DNA of 64,000 nt from an uncultured Arachnia sp. Lineage in GTDB: Bacteria > Actinomycetota > Actinomycetes > Propionibacteriales > Propionibacteriaceae. Positions 35,244-44,221 of the stretch are shown here, one piece after another. Each line of letters begins with the position of its first letter. Positions within the stretch are counted from its first letter, which is position 1. The DNA lies in assembly GCA_947499145.1 (NCBI GenBank), contig CANMNB010000012.1:1-64000 (forward strand). The letters are read 5' to 3'. Position numbers and translations under genes: made by a program. The notes beneath the pieces are model-generated. The model was not told the DNA's origin. It saw only the letters and a program-made list of their open reading frames with translations, and did no database searches.

Positions 35244-36257
35244 ATGAACCTTCCCGTGCCACGCACCCCCGACCCAGCCGAGGCTCCCCCTCTGCGCTGG
35301 GGCATCCTGGCCCCCGGCGGCATCGCCGCCACGTTCGTCGATGCCCTGCGCAAGCACACTCGGCAGGAGGTCGTCGCCGTCGGATCCCGTTCCGGCAAGC
35401 GCGCCGCCGCCTTCGCCGCTCGGTTCGACATCGCTCGCAGCTACGACGACTACGAGCAACTCGTCGCCGATCCCGGTGTCGACGCCATCTACGTGGCCTC
35501 ACCGCACAGCCATCACGCCGAACAGTCGCTGCTGGCGATCTCCGCCGGCAAGCACGTGCTCGTGGAGAAGGCCTTCACGCCCTCCACCGAGCAGGCCCAG
35601 CAGGTTGTCGACGCCGCGGCCACCGCGGGTGTCACGCTCATGGAGGCGATGTGGACACGCTTCCTGCCCCACATCGACATCGTTCGACAGCTGCTCGAGG
35701 ATGGTGCCCTCGGAGAGGTCGAAACCGTCATCGCCGACCATGGCCAGTGGTTCCCGAACGACCCAACCCATCGCCTCCACGACCCGGCCCTCGCCGGAGG
35801 CGCCATGTGGGACCTGGGGGTCTACCCCGTTTCCTTCGCGGCGTTCGTGCTGGGGCTTCCAGGCAGGGTGACGGCTGTCGGTTCTCGGACACCCCTGGGC
35901 GTCGACCGCCAGGCCTCGGTCGTCCTGGACGGCTTCCAACCGCAGCAGCATGCCAACGCGGTGATCAACACGACCCTCGCCGCTGTCACGCCGACGACAG
36001 CCAGCGTCTCGGGCAGCGAGGGCTTCGTTGACGTCCCCGGCGCCTTCTACTCCCCGCAGCGTGTGCGCTTCGTGCCGCGGCACCAGGAACCCGTGCTCTC
36101 GGATGAGCCCGTCATTCAGGGTCACGAAGGGCTGGCCTTCGAGGCGGCACACTTCGCCCAGCTCGTCGCCGACGACCGACGCGAGTCGCCGCTCCTCCCC
36201 TGGGCCGAGACCGTGGGGATCGTCTCTGTGATGGAGCAGGCCCTGGCGCAGATCTGA
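35244..36257 (+). CDS. Gfo/Idh/MocA-family oxidoreductase
   Basis: A 337-residue NAD(P)-dependent sugar or inositol dehydrogenase-like protein. The N-terminal Rossmann fold begins WGILAPGGIA, the conserved Glu-Lys motif is LVEKAFTP, and the C-terminal alpha/beta domain follows. It resembles the trans-dihydrodiol/D-xylose dehydrogenase group. The ATG at 35244 has TAGATT seven bases upstream and no ribosome site, suggesting a leaderless transcript; a TTG at 35235 is the alternative. The substrate is unknown. Confidence 0.87.
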   Translation: MNLPVPRTPDPAEAPPLRWGILAPGGIAATFVDALRKHTRQEVVAVGSRSGKRAAAFAARFDIARSYDDYEQLVADPGVDAIYVASPHSHHAEQSLLAISAGKHVLVEKAFTPSTEQAQQVVDAAATAGVTLMEAMWTRFLPHIDIVRQLLEDGALGEVETVIADHGQWFPNDPTHRLHDPALAGGAMWDLGVYPVSFAAFVLGLPGRVTAVGSRTPLGVDRQASVVLDGFQPQQHANAVINTTLAAVTPTTASVSGSEGFVDVPGAFYSPQRVRFVPRHQEPVLSDEPVIQGHEGLAFEAAHFAQLVADDRRESPLLPWAETVGIVSVMEQALAQI

Positions 36258-36268
36258 CCGGTGATACG

Positions 36269-36305
36269 CAGAAGCCCCGCCGACCTCAAGGTGGCGGGGC
36301 TTCTG
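36269..36305. terminator. Bidirectional intrinsic terminator
   Basis: A perfect 13-base-pair stem (CAGAAGCCCCGCC with GGCGGGGCTTCTG), 11-base loop, followed by TCTGT on the plus strand. It lies between the convergent Gfo/Idh gene and rpfB, 11 bases after the former's stop and 18 bases beyond the latter's end, so it can serve both. Confidence 0.92.
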
Positions 36306-36323
36306 TCTGTCAACGACCAGCGG

Positions 36324-37529
36324 TCAGGGCTTGCAGCTCCACGGCTGGAGGCCACGGATCGCGTAGAGCCGGTTGGCGACGGTGATCTGCTCGGCGCGGC
36401 TCGCCTGGTGCGGGTAGGCGGCGAAGTCCTGGCCGTCAACCGAGCGCCAGGTGGCGAGGTTGAACTGCAGGCCACCGTAGTAGCCGTTTCCGGTGTTGAT
36501 GCTCCAGTTGCCGGACGACTCGCACTGGGCGATCGAGTCCCACATGGAGGCCCGAGCGAGGTTGATGCCAACGCCGGAGGAGCTGCTCGTCGAGGTGCTG
36601 GAGCTCGATGCGCTGGAGCTCGAGGAGCTGCTGGATCCGGACGTGGAGCTGGTGGCCTTCTTCGGCTCGGGCTTGGCGGCAGGCTTGGGAGCCGGCTTCA
36701 CGTAAGTGCCGACGGAGGTGACCTGCGTGACGGGCTCCGTGGTGACCTCGGAGCCTGCGAGCTCCGAGGAGACGAGGGTGCCGTCCTCGTAGACCTCGGT
36801 CCAGGTCTCCTTCTTGACGCCCGGAACGCCCTTCGTGGTCACCTTGGAGGTGCCCTTATTGAGCTTGCTCGTCTTCACCGAAGTCTTCTTGAAGGGGATC
36901 TCGACGTCCTTGTCCACCTGCTTGACCTCGACGGCCACGAAGGAGACCTCCATGCCGTCGGTCAGCATCGTGTCGGCGGCCGGGGTGACCTTGTCGTCGG
37001 CGTCAGGAGTGGCGCCGACCTCCTTCAAGGCATCAGCAACGGTTCCGGCGACGCTCACCTGGGCGGGCTTGCCCGCGACGGTGATGGTGATGTCCTTCGG
37101 GGTGATGACTTCGAGTTCGAGGCCTTCGCGGGAGATGGAGGCAGAGCGCGAGGTAGAGAGCTTGGAGCCTTCCTCGTCGAGGCTCAGCAGAGCGAGTGCG
37201 TCATCGACGGTGCGGGCGGTGGTCCACACCGTGCGGTCCTCGCCGTCGACGGTCAGCTCCAGGGGGCGGCCATAGGAGACTGAGATCTCCATCTGGTCGG
37301 TGACCTCTGTCGAGGGGGCGGGCAGGACGACGTCGTGCGCACCGAGCTTGATCTCCTCGAGCGCCAGCACCTCCGCGACGGTGTCCTCGCGGACCGCGAT
37401 GGTCACGGGCTCTCCGTCGATGACGAGGGTGACGTCATTCTTGTGCAGGGCCGTGGCGACGCCTGCTGTCGCGGCGATCGCGATGGCGCTGACGGCCGAG
37501 GTGGCGGGGATCCAGAATTTGCGAGCCAT
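36324..37529 (-). CDS. rpfB: RpfB-type resuscitation-promoting factor
   Basis: A 401-residue secreted or membrane-anchored muralytic enzyme. N-terminal hydrophobic segment (about residues 7-26), then DUF348 (ubiquitin-like) repeats to about 190, a G5 domain (about 200-275), a long Ser/Thr-rich linker (about 290-325), and a lysozyme-like Rpf domain at the C-terminus with [19 protein letters not shown], in which the Glu before SSGNW is catalytic. In the family it cleaves peptidoglycan during resuscitation and division. The ATG at 37529 gives a normal signal sequence; an ATG at 37553 is less likely. A -10-like TACTCT (complement of 37603-37608) implies a leader of roughly 70 bases. Confidence 0.93.
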   Translation of the reverse strand: MARKFWIPATSAVSAIAIAATAGVATALHKNDVTLVIDGEPVTIAVREDTVAEVLALEEIKLGAHDVVLPAPSTEVTDQMEISVSYGRPLELTVDGEDRTVWTTARTVDDALALLSLDEEGSKLSTSRSASISREGLELEVITPKDITITVAGKPAQVSVAGTVADALKEVGATPDADDKVTPAADTMLTDGMEVSFVAVEVKQVDKDVEIPFKKTSVKTSKLNKGTSKVTTKGVPGVKKETWTEVYEDGTLVSSELAGSEVTTEPVTQVTSVGTYVKPAPKPAAKPEPKKATSSTSGSSSSSSSSASSSSTSTSSSSGVGINLARASMWDSIAQCESSGNWSINTGNGYYGGLQFNLATWRSVDGQDFAAYPHQASRAEQITVANRLYAIRGLQPWSCKP

Positions 37530-37649
37530 GTGTGGGGTTCTCCGGTATGTCATGCAGGCGCGAGCGCCTTATCAGATGTGGGGCCGAATGTCCGGCTCCA
37601 CCAGAGTAACCCTTTCCTGAGGGATTCCCAAACAAAGACTGAGAGTTTC

Positions 37650-39896
37650 TCAGGACGCTTCGGGCTGGGGCGCCTTCTCCCCCTTGAATCCCCGCAGTCG
37701 CAGGCTGTTCAGGACCACGAAGACGCTGGAGAAAGCCATCGCCGCGCCCGCGATCATCGGCGTCAGCATTCCCATGGCAGCGATCGGGATCGCTGCCACG
37801 TTGTAGAGGAACGCCCAGACCAGGTTGGACTTGATCGTGGAGTCTGTTGCTCGGGACAGGCGCACCGCGTCCACCACGGACAACAGGTCGTCGCGCATGA
37901 GCGTGATGTCGCTCGAGGCGATGGCGGCGTCCGTCCCCTTGCCCATCGCGATCCCGAGATCCGCGCCCGCCAATGCCGCGGCGTCGTTCACGCCGTCTCC
38001 GACCATGGCGACCTTGCGCCCCTCCGCCTGAAGCCCGGCGACCGCCAGCGCCTTCTCCTGGGGCAGGACGCCGGCGCGGACGTCGTCGATCCCGACGGAC
38101 GCAGCCACACGTCGTGCCGCTGCTTCGTTGTCGCCGGTGAGCAGGACGGGTGTGAGCCCGAGTTCACGCAACCGGGCGACGGCGCGAGCTGCCGACGGCT
38201 TGAGCTCATCACCCACCACGATCCGCCCGAGCAGCGTGGCGCCGCGCGCCACGTAGACATGGCTGCCGGTGGGGCCGTCTCCGTCCCAGCTCGGGTCGAC
38301 GGTGGAGCCGTCGGCCTCCACGAGTGAGCGTGAACCGACGGAGACCTCGTCAGGGGTGCCACCATCGTGGGACACCTGCGCCGTGATGCCGGCTCCCGGG
38401 ACGGCGCGGTGTGCCGCGGCGGTGGCCGCCGAACGGTGCCCGGCGGAGGCAGCGGCGTCGACGACGGCGCGCGCGATCGGGTGCTCGGAGCCCTCCTCCA
38501 CCGCGGCCGCGGTAGCCAGGAGCTCGCGCTCCGTGACCCCGTCCGCGGGACGAACCTCGAGGACCGACATGTGACCGGTGGTCAGGGTGCCGGTCTTGTC
38601 CAGCGCGATCGTGTCGATGGCGCGCGCCTTCTCCAAGGACTGCGCGCCCCGGATGATGGTGCCGAGTTCCGCACCCCGACCGGTGCCGACGAGCAGCGCC
38701 GACGGCGTGGCCAGCCCGAGGGCGCAGGGACAGGCGATGATGAGGACGGCGATGGCGGCCGTGAGGGCGAACGTGATGCCCGAGCCCAGGAGCCAGTGGA
38801 CAACGAACGTGGCGAGGGCGATCAGGATCACCGCGGGGACGAAGAACGTGGTGATGCGGTCGGCGATGCGCTGTGCCGCCGCCTTTCCCGTCTGCGCCTC
38901 CTCCACGAGCTTGGCGATCTGGGACAGCTGGGTGGCGGACCCCACAGCAGTCGCCCGCACGACGACCCGGCCAGTGGTGTTGAGGGAGCCGCCGACGACA
39001 TGGCTGCCGGGTCCCACCTCGACGGGTAGGGACTCGCCCGTGATGATGGAGGCGTCGACTGCGGAATGGCCCTCGACGAGCTCGCCGTCGGCCGGGAACT
39101 TCTGACCCGGGCGGACCACCAGCAGATCGGCCACGGCGAGTTCACCGACGGGGACGGTCTCCTCCGCACCGTCGCGCAGCACCGTCGCCTCCTTGGCCCC
39201 GACCTCGGCCAGTGCGCGGACGGCAGCCCCCGCCTCCTTCTTCGACCTCGCCTCGATCCAGCGCCCCAGCAGGAGGAACGCGATGATGGCGGCGGCCGCC
39301 TCGAAGTAGACGTTGCCCATCGGGTCCGAGTGACCGAGCGACAGGCTGAACTCGTGCGTGAGTCCGATGCGGCCGGCGTGCCCGAAAACCATCGCCACGA
39401 CCGACCAGCCATAGGCCGCCAGCGTGCCCATGGAGACCAGCGTGTCCATGGTGGTGGTGCCGTGACGCAGGTTGGTCCACGCTGCAGCATGGAACGAACG
39501 TCCTGCCCAGAACACGATGACGGTGGTCAGCACCAGGGCGACCCACTGCCAGGCCGGGAACTGCAGTGCCGGGACCATGGACACGAGGATGACCGGAACC
39601 CCGAGGCCGAATGCGAGTAGGACCCGCGGCTTCAGCACCTCCGCACGGTCCGTCGCGGGCGCCTCCGGCGCGGTCTCGCGGGCTCCGTAGCCCGCTTGCT
39701 CGACGACGGCAATCAACTCTGAGACAGGTATGGGCCGCTCCAGGTTCACCGTCGCCTTCTCGGTCGCATAGTTGACCGTGGCAACGACACCTCCCACCTT
39801 GTTGAGCTTCTTCTCAATGCGGTTGGCGCACGAGGCGCAGGTCATGCCCTCGATGTCGAGCTGGACGCCCTGGTTGGTTTGCGTGGTTGCGCTCAT
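37650..39896 (-). CDS. copA: Copper-translocating P1B-type ATPase
   Basis: A 748-residue heavy-metal pump. One N-terminal metal-binding domain has Cys20-x-x-Cys23 (GMTCASC); the membrane ion site is the CPC of ACPCALGLATPSA; phosphorylation occurs at DKTGTLT; the hinge GDGVNDAAALAGAD is intact. It exports Cu(I) from the cytoplasm. It is the last gene of csoR-copZ-copA. A small hairpin (37639-37653) overlaps the stop. Confidence 0.95.
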   Translation of the reverse strand: MSATTQTNQGVQLDIEGMTCASCANRIEKKLNKVGGVVATVNYATEKATVNLERPIPVSELIAVVEQAGYGARETAPEAPATDRAEVLKPRVLLAFGLGVPVILVSMVPALQFPAWQWVALVLTTVIVFWAGRSFHAAAWTNLRHGTTTMDTLVSMGTLAAYGWSVVAMVFGHAGRIGLTHEFSLSLGHSDPMGNVYFEAAAAIIAFLLLGRWIEARSKKEAGAAVRALAEVGAKEATVLRDGAEETVPVGELAVADLLVVRPGQKFPADGELVEGHSAVDASIITGESLPVEVGPGSHVVGGSLNTTGRVVVRATAVGSATQLSQIAKLVEEAQTGKAAAQRIADRITTFFVPAVILIALATFVVHWLLGSGITFALTAAIAVLIIACPCALGLATPSALLVGTGRGAELGTIIRGAQSLEKARAIDTIALDKTGTLTTGHMSVLEVRPADGVTERELLATAAAVEEGSEHPIARAVVDAAASAGHRSAATAAAHRAVPGAGITAQVSHDGGTPDEVSVGSRSLVEADGSTVDPSWDGDGPTGSHVYVARGATLLGRIVVGDELKPSAARAVARLRELGLTPVLLTGDNEAAARRVAASVGIDDVRAGVLPQEKALAVAGLQAEGRKVAMVGDGVNDAAALAGADLGIAMGKGTDAAIASSDITLMRDDLLSVVDAVRLSRATDSTIKSNLVWAFLYNVAAIPIAAMGMLTPMIAGAAMAFSSVFVVLNSLRLRGFKGEKAPQPEAS

Positions 39897-39945
39897 GACG
39901 GGCGACGGCCCTCCTGGATCTGGGATGTGTGGACGTCTCCGGCCG

Positions 39946-40155
39946 TCAGGCCTCGACGACCGAGTAGTTGCCCGCCTCCTTGACAGCCTCCACGATGGAG
40001 TCGAACGGGATGTGCTCCTCGGACTCCACCACCATGACGCCGGTCTCGTGCGAGACGTTCACGCCGGTCACGCCGTCGATCTCGGAGACTTCTTCCGTGA
40101 CATGGGCGGAGCAATTGCCGCAGGTCATTCCGGTGACGTTGTACTTGCTGATCAT
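39946..40155 (-). CDS. copZ: CopZ-type copper chaperone
   Basis: A 69-residue heavy-metal-associated domain protein with the metal-binding GMTCGNC (Cys12, Cys15). It would carry Cu(I) to CopA. It has a strong ribosome site (GAGGAGGAAG) and lies between csoR and copA. Confidence 0.93.
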   Translation of the reverse strand: MISKYNVTGMTCGNCSAHVTEEVSEIDGVTGVNVSHETGVMVVESEEHIPFDSIVEAVKEAGNYSVVEA

Positions 40156-40175
40156 TGGTCTTCCTCCTCTGGGAT

Positions 40176-40490
40176 CTATTTGGCCAGCCGCTTCACGGCC
40201 GCCATGACCTCGTCGAACTTCTCCTGGGCGGTCTCCCCGCCCTCGCGCACCGCCTCGGCGACGCAGTGTTCGAGGTGGTCCTTGAGAAGAGCCAGGTTGA
40301 CCGCCTTCAGGGCACTGGTGATGGCGGAGGTCTGCGTGAGCACGTCAATGCAGTACTCATCCGCTTCCACCATCCGCGCAACACCGCGGACCTGCCCCTC
40401 GATCAGCTTCAGACGCCGGAGGTACTCCTGCTTCTGGGGCGAGTACCCATGCGTGTGGCAGGCGTCTGGAGCGATCTCCTGTGTGGTCAT
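40176..40490 (-). CDS. csoR: CsoR-type copper-sensing repressor
   Basis: A 104-residue all-helical repressor with the Cu(I) ligands Cys47, His72 and Cys76 in the W-X-Y pattern that defines copper-type CsoR rather than FrmR or RcnR. The N-terminus carries a Cys-His-x-His stretch. AGGAGG precedes the ATG. It is first in its operon and has a dyad operator upstream, so it is autoregulated. Confidence 0.94.
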   Translation of the reverse strand: MTTQEIAPDACHTHGYSPQKQEYLRRLKLIEGQVRGVARMVEADEYCIDVLTQTSAITSALKAVNLALLKDHLEHCVAEAVREGGETAQEKFDEVMAAVKRLAK

Positions 40491-40513
40491 GTCCTGTTCC
40501 TCCTGAGGTCCAG

Positions 40514-40532
40514 CATACCCCCAGGGGGTATG
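40514..40532. promoter_or_regulatory. CsoR operator
   Basis: CATACCCCC and GGGGGTATG form a perfect inverted repeat around a single A. The G/C tract with flanking TA steps is characteristic of CsoR/RcnR-family operators. It lies 24 bases before the csoR start and so should control the whole copper operon. Confidence 0.9.
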
Positions 40533-40558
40533 TAATCAAGACGAGCGGAGGCCGCCAA

Positions 40559-40891
40559 CCATCCACAGCAGCGGATGCCGCCTGTGGACAACTGAGACTC
40601 CTCTGGAGATGCCCTCCGCCCCACCAGCCTCCCAGACGTCATCCCACGGCCTGGCGGCGGGGTAGAGATGGGTCTCCGAGCCCTAAACCCCCTAGTCAGG
40701 CGGGGGTCCTGGGAGACCCGCCCCACCGGAGCCCTGCGGTTTCCGATCCATGGATCGCGCTCTCCCCAAATCGTTTATAACGATTTGGTAACAACGCTAT
40801 GCCGACTTTTCCGAGACTGTCCACAGCCTCGCCCCACCCATGCGTGAGGTGCACGATTTCCTTCCACACTGTCCCCACAGGCTTGTCCACC
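40559..40891. other. DnaA-box-like cluster with AT-rich palindrome upstream of dnaB
   Basis: Within the 514-base non-coding gap (40491-41004) there are an exact actinobacterial-type DnaA box (TTGTCCACA on the minus strand, 40583-40591), two 8-of-9 matches (40817-40825, 40883-40891) and a 7-of-9 match (40559-40567). Between them lies the perfect palindrome with CCAAATCGT and ACGATTTGG arms around TTATA (40767-40789), the most AT-rich patch nearby. It may be a DnaA-responsive promoter region for dnaB or a secondary DnaA-binding locus. The canonical origin beside dnaA is not in the window. Confidence 0.5.
40670..40722. other. Overlapping alternative hairpins
   Basis: GGGTCTCC (40670-40677) can pair with GGAGACCC (40712-40719), while GGGTC at 40704-40708 can pair with GACCC at 40715-40719. 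The two pairings exclude each other, as in an attenuator-like RNA, but no U-run follows on either strand and no product is evident. The remainder of this intergenic stretch shows nothing else recognisable. Confidence 0.25.
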
Positions 40892-40954
40892 GGAGCGGAC
40901 TGTCAGGCCTGCTGCGTAGCGTTTGGGGTGGGCCAATAGCCCGTGGAAGTCCAC

Positions 40955-40960
40955 TAGGGT
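40955..40960 (+). promoter_or_regulatory. Candidate -10 element for dnaB
   Basis: TAGGGT matches the TANNNT actinobacterial -10 pattern used elsewhere in the window, 44 bases before the dnaB ATG, which has its own ribosome site (AAAGGAGGAG at about 40988-40997). No clear -35 element is seen. Confidence 0.4.
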
Positions 40961-41004
40961 AATGACCTTGTCGGCTTCGCCGGGCGCAAAGGAGGAGGTC
41001 GCTG

Positions 41005-42369
41005 ATGTTGGAGTCCCAAGCAGGCGGCCACGCCCTGGGAGAGCTGGATCGCACGCCGCCACAGGACCTGGCGGCTGAGCAGAGCGTGCTGGGCGCCATG
41101 ATGATGAGCAAGGACGCCATCTCCGACGCCGTCGAAGTGCTCCGCGGCGTCGACTTCTACCGCCCCAACCACGAGGCCATCTTTGAGGCCATCGTCAGCC
41201 TCTACGGGCGCGGCGAGCCAGCGGACCCGATCACGGTCGCCGCCGAGCTGGGCAAGACCGGAGAGCTGTCGAAGGTGGGAGGCGCGGTCTACCTGCACGA
41301 CCTCCTCGCCAGCGTCTCCATCGCCGCGAACGCGGTCTACTACGCCGAGCTCGTCCGGGAGAAGGCGGTCCTGCGCCGGCTCGTCAACGCATCCATCCGC
41401 ATCGCCCAGCTGGGATACCAGGGACAGGGCGAGGTCGAGAAGATCGTCGACGAGGCCCAGCAGACCCTGTTCGAGGTCACCGAGTCCAAGACCTCGGAGG
41501 ACTACAAGAGCCTCCACGAGTTGCTCGAGCCCACGTTCGACGAGATCGAGTCCATCCACAACTCCGGCGAGGGCCTCTCCGGGGTGCCCACGGGGTTCCA
41601 CGACCTCGACCGGATGACCAACGGGTTCCACCCCGGGCAGATGATCATCGTCGCTGCCCGCCCGGGTGCCGGCAAGTCCACCTTCGCGCTCGATATCTGC
41701 CGCAGCGCCGCCATCCACCATGACCTCTGCACCGCCTTCTTCTCCCTTGAGATGAGCCGTACTGAGATCGTCATGAAGGTCCTGAGCGCCGAGGCCTCGA
41801 TCCCGCTCGGCAAGATCCGCGGCAGCAGCGGCAAGCTCGACGAGTCCGACTGGCAACGCATCACCGACAAGTCCGTGCTGCTGGACTCCAAGCCGTTCTT
41901 CATCGACGACTCCCCCAACCTGACGATGATGGAGATCCGGGCCAAGGCCCGTCGCCTCAAGCAGCGCCACAACCTGCAGCTCGTGGCCATCGACTACATA
42001 CAGCTCATGAGCTCCGGCAAGAAGGTCGAGTCACGGCAGCTCGAGGTCTCGGAGTTCTCCCGCCAGATCAAGCTGCTCGCCAAGGAGCTCAACGTCCCGG
42101 TGATCGCCCTCAGCCAGCTCAGCCGAAACACCGAGCAGCGCAAGGACGCGGTACCCGCCCTGTCCGACCTCCGCGAGTCCGGCTCGCTGGAGCAGGACGC
42201 CGACATGGTCATCATGATCCACCGCCCGGAGATGTACACCACCAACCCCAGCGACGACGAGCGCGGCGTGGCCAACCTCTACATCCCCAAGCACCGCAAC
42301 GGAGAGACCGGGAAGATCGACGCCCTCTTCCAGGGCCACTACTCGCGCTTCACCAACCCGCCGTTCTGA
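41005..42369 (+). CDS. dnaB: Replicative DNA helicase DnaB
   Basis: A 454-residue hexameric helicase. The N-terminal primase-interacting domain covers about residues 10-115, and the RecA-like ATPase domain about 180-450 with Walker A ARPGAGKST. The length is that of an intein-free DnaB, and the common intein insertion sites are uninterrupted. It acts at the fork to unwind DNA. It usually lies after rplI in actinobacteria; here a copper operon and a non-coding region precede it instead. Confidence 0.95.
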   Translation: MLESQAGGHALGELDRTPPQDLAAEQSVLGAMMMSKDAISDAVEVLRGVDFYRPNHEAIFEAIVSLYGRGEPADPITVAAELGKTGELSKVGGAVYLHDLLASVSIAANAVYYAELVREKAVLRRLVNASIRIAQLGYQGQGEVEKIVDEAQQTLFEVTESKTSEDYKSLHELLEPTFDEIESIHNSGEGLSGVPTGFHDLDRMTNGFHPGQMIIVAARPGAGKSTFALDICRSAAIHHDLCTAFFSLEMSRTEIVMKVLSAEASIPLGKIRGSSGKLDESDWQRITDKSVLLDSKPFFIDDSPNLTMMEIRAKARRLKQRHNLQLVAIDYIQLMSSGKKVESRQLEVSEFSRQIKLLAKELNVPVIALSQLSRNTEQRKDAVPALSDLRESGSLEQDADMVIMIHRPEMYTTNPSDDERGVANLYIPKHRNGETGKIDALFQGHYSRFTNPPF

Positions 42370-42380
42370 CGGCCACACCG

Positions 42381-43124
42381 GTGCTCGACCTCCCCACGCT
42401 CTCGTGGCTCGCGCTCGCCGCTGCGGCCCTCCTCATCGGGGTTGCCAAGACCGCCCTGCCCGGCGCGGCCACCCTGTCCGTGGCGGTGTTCGCCGCCGTG
42501 CTGCCGGCACGCGAGTCGACGGCGGCCCTCCTGCTGCTCCTGATCACCGGGGACCTCGTCGCGATCTGGACCTACCGCAGGGACGCTGATGTCCGCACCC
42601 TCCTGACGCTGGTTCCGACCGTCCTCGTCGGTCTCGTCGTCGGCGCGGCGTTCCTGGCTTGGGCCAACGACGTCGTCATGCGCCGCACCATCGGCGCGAT
42701 CCTCCTCGTGCTCATCGCCAGCACCCTCCTCCTCATGCACAAGGGGTTGCTGAACCCCGACTCGACGCTGGCCGATCCTCGCGTCCGCGGCATCTATGGA
42801 GTGCTCGGGGGCTTCACGACCATGGCCGCCAACGCGGGCGGGCCGGTGATGACGCTGTACTTCCTCGCGGCGAAGTTCGAGGTGGTGCGATTCCTGGCGA
42901 CGCAGGCGTGGTTCTTCTTCGCCGTGAACGTCGCAAAACTCCCGTTCTCACTCGGGTTGGGCCTGCTGCGGCGTGAGACGCTGCCGGTGATCGGGTTGTT
43001 GGCGCCGCTGGTGCTGGCGGGAGCCTTCTTCGGTCGAGTCTGGGTCAGGCGGCTGGACAAGCGGGTCTTCGACCGTGTGGTGCTGGCGCTCACCGTGGTC
43101 TCCGCGGTCTACCTACTGCGGTGA
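42381..43124 (+). CDS. TauE/SafE-family permease (sulfite exporter-like)
   Basis: A 247-residue membrane protein with about 7-8 helices and the repeated TauE/SafE pattern, including LGGFTTMAANAGGPVMTLY in the second half. Members export sulfite, sulfoacetate or other organic anions; the substrate is unknown. It starts with GTG 11 bases after dnaB. Confidence 0.85.
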   Translation: MLDLPTLSWLALAAAALLIGVAKTALPGAATLSVAVFAAVLPARESTAALLLLLITGDLVAIWTYRRDADVRTLLTLVPTVLVGLVVGAAFLAWANDVVMRRTIGAILLVLIASTLLLMHKGLLNPDSTLADPRVRGIYGVLGGFTTMAANAGGPVMTLYFLAAKFEVVRFLATQAWFFFAVNVAKLPFSLGLGLLRRETLPVIGLLAPLVLAGAFFGRVWVRRLDKRVFDRVVLALTVVSAVYLLR

Positions 43125-43187
43125 CCTCGATGGCTGTGTGGCCACCCGTCGAGGCAGCGGTATCGCTCCAGCCAGCCCCTGCTCGAC

Positions 43188-43210
43188 GGTCTCATCAGGC
43201 GCTTGAGACC
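43188..43210. terminator. Weak hairpin between convergent genes
   Basis: GGTCTCA and TGAGACC form a perfect 7-base-pair stem with a 9-base loop overlapping the stop codon of the minus-strand nucleoside-hydrolase gene. There is no T-run, so termination would be weak or factor dependent. Confidence 0.35.
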
Positions 43211-44193
43211 TCCGACGAACGCCAGTCCGCAAACTCAGTCAGGCAAGCGACCAGGTCCTCAATCATCAAGCGGACATCGATGGCCGAGAACACGCGAATT
43301 TCCTTGCCGTCGAAGGCGAGTGGGTGACCGTCCTCACCCAGCCGAACAGCGGAACGCAGGGCTGACCGAGAGGAGGCAGGCGTGCTCTCGAAAATCGTCT
43401 GCAGTGACGTGAGGCTCACGAGGGGGCTGTCACCGATGACATAGGTGGCATGCCGGACGCCGAACGCCCCGGCAACCCACTGCTCCACACGCCTGAGTTC
43501 GTCGTAGAGGAACCGGCCCACATCGCCGAGCGGCCGTATCCGCGTACGAAGCTCGGCATCACTGATCAGGCACTGACGGTAGACGTCACGCGGCACCTGC
43601 CAGATCTCCGCCTCGGACTCGAAAAGGGCCTGGGCCGCAGGGATGTCGATGCCGAGGTTGTACTCCACCGGGTTGCCGGGAACCGGCTCCGTCGTGTCAG
43701 GGTACTCGGGCCCTCCGATCCACACGACGGTGAGTCGCGAAGCGATGTCCGGGGCACTCAACAATGCGCTGGCAATGTCGGTCAGGCCGCCACCGCACAC
43801 CACGTAGAGCGGCCGAGGGTCATCGGAGCGCGCCTCCCGGATGATGAGATCAACGCCGTCGCTGGAGACGGGAGTGGACCGGTCGGGCATCGACACTTCC
43901 GATCCCGTCACCAGCCGACCAGCCAGGTCCAGGTCCATGACCGAGGCCAGGCGCTCCACCTCTCGGCGCGCTTGGAGGGCGGTCTCCTTAACCTTCGTGA
44001 AGGGATCGTCCGGCCGCAGGTGTGACGCGACGATGCCCCGGATTTCGGCGCCCGGGTTCAGCAGGTGGTGGGCGAGTTGGACGAAGTCGTCCGGGTCTCC
44101 TGCGAAGTCATTGTCGATCACGACCCGTACGGACGGAGGTACTGGGCTGAGGTCGTCCTCAATCCAGGGGTGGGTGCCGATGGTCCAGGTCAT
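43195..44193 (-). CDS. Nucleoside hydrolase-fold protein
   Basis: A 332-residue protein with the N-terminal Asp cluster that binds Ca2+ and the furanose in inosine-uridine nucleoside hydrolases: Asp27, Asp29, Asp33, Asp35 and Asp36 in IDNDFAGDPDD. A two-residue insertion relative to the usual DTDPGxDD distinguishes it. There is no signal peptide. AAGGAG precedes the ATG at 44193. As the last gene of the transketolase/kinase/isomerase operon it may split a furanoside rather than a nucleoside; that is inference. Confidence 0.78.
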   Translation of the reverse strand: MTWTIGTHPWIEDDLSPVPPSVRVVIDNDFAGDPDDFVQLAHHLLNPGAEIRGIVASHLRPDDPFTKVKETALQARREVERLASVMDLDLAGRLVTGSEVSMPDRSTPVSSDGVDLIIREARSDDPRPLYVVCGGGLTDIASALLSAPDIASRLTVVWIGGPEYPDTTEPVPGNPVEYNLGIDIPAAQALFESEAEIWQVPRDVYRQCLISDAELRTRIRPLGDVGRFLYDELRRVEQWVAGAFGVRHATYVIGDSPLVSLTSLQTIFESTPASSRSALRSAVRLGEDGHPLAFDGKEIRVFSAIDVRLMIEDLVACLTEFADWRSSEVSSA

Positions 44194-44221
44194 GGGGTAC
44201 TCCTTGGGTTTTCGGGGTGTC

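Noticed and set aside
36540-36660. Tandem repeat-like sequence in rpfB
   Set aside because: It is the Ser/Thr-rich linker with repetitive codons, a normal feature of RpfB-type proteins rather than a DNA repeat.
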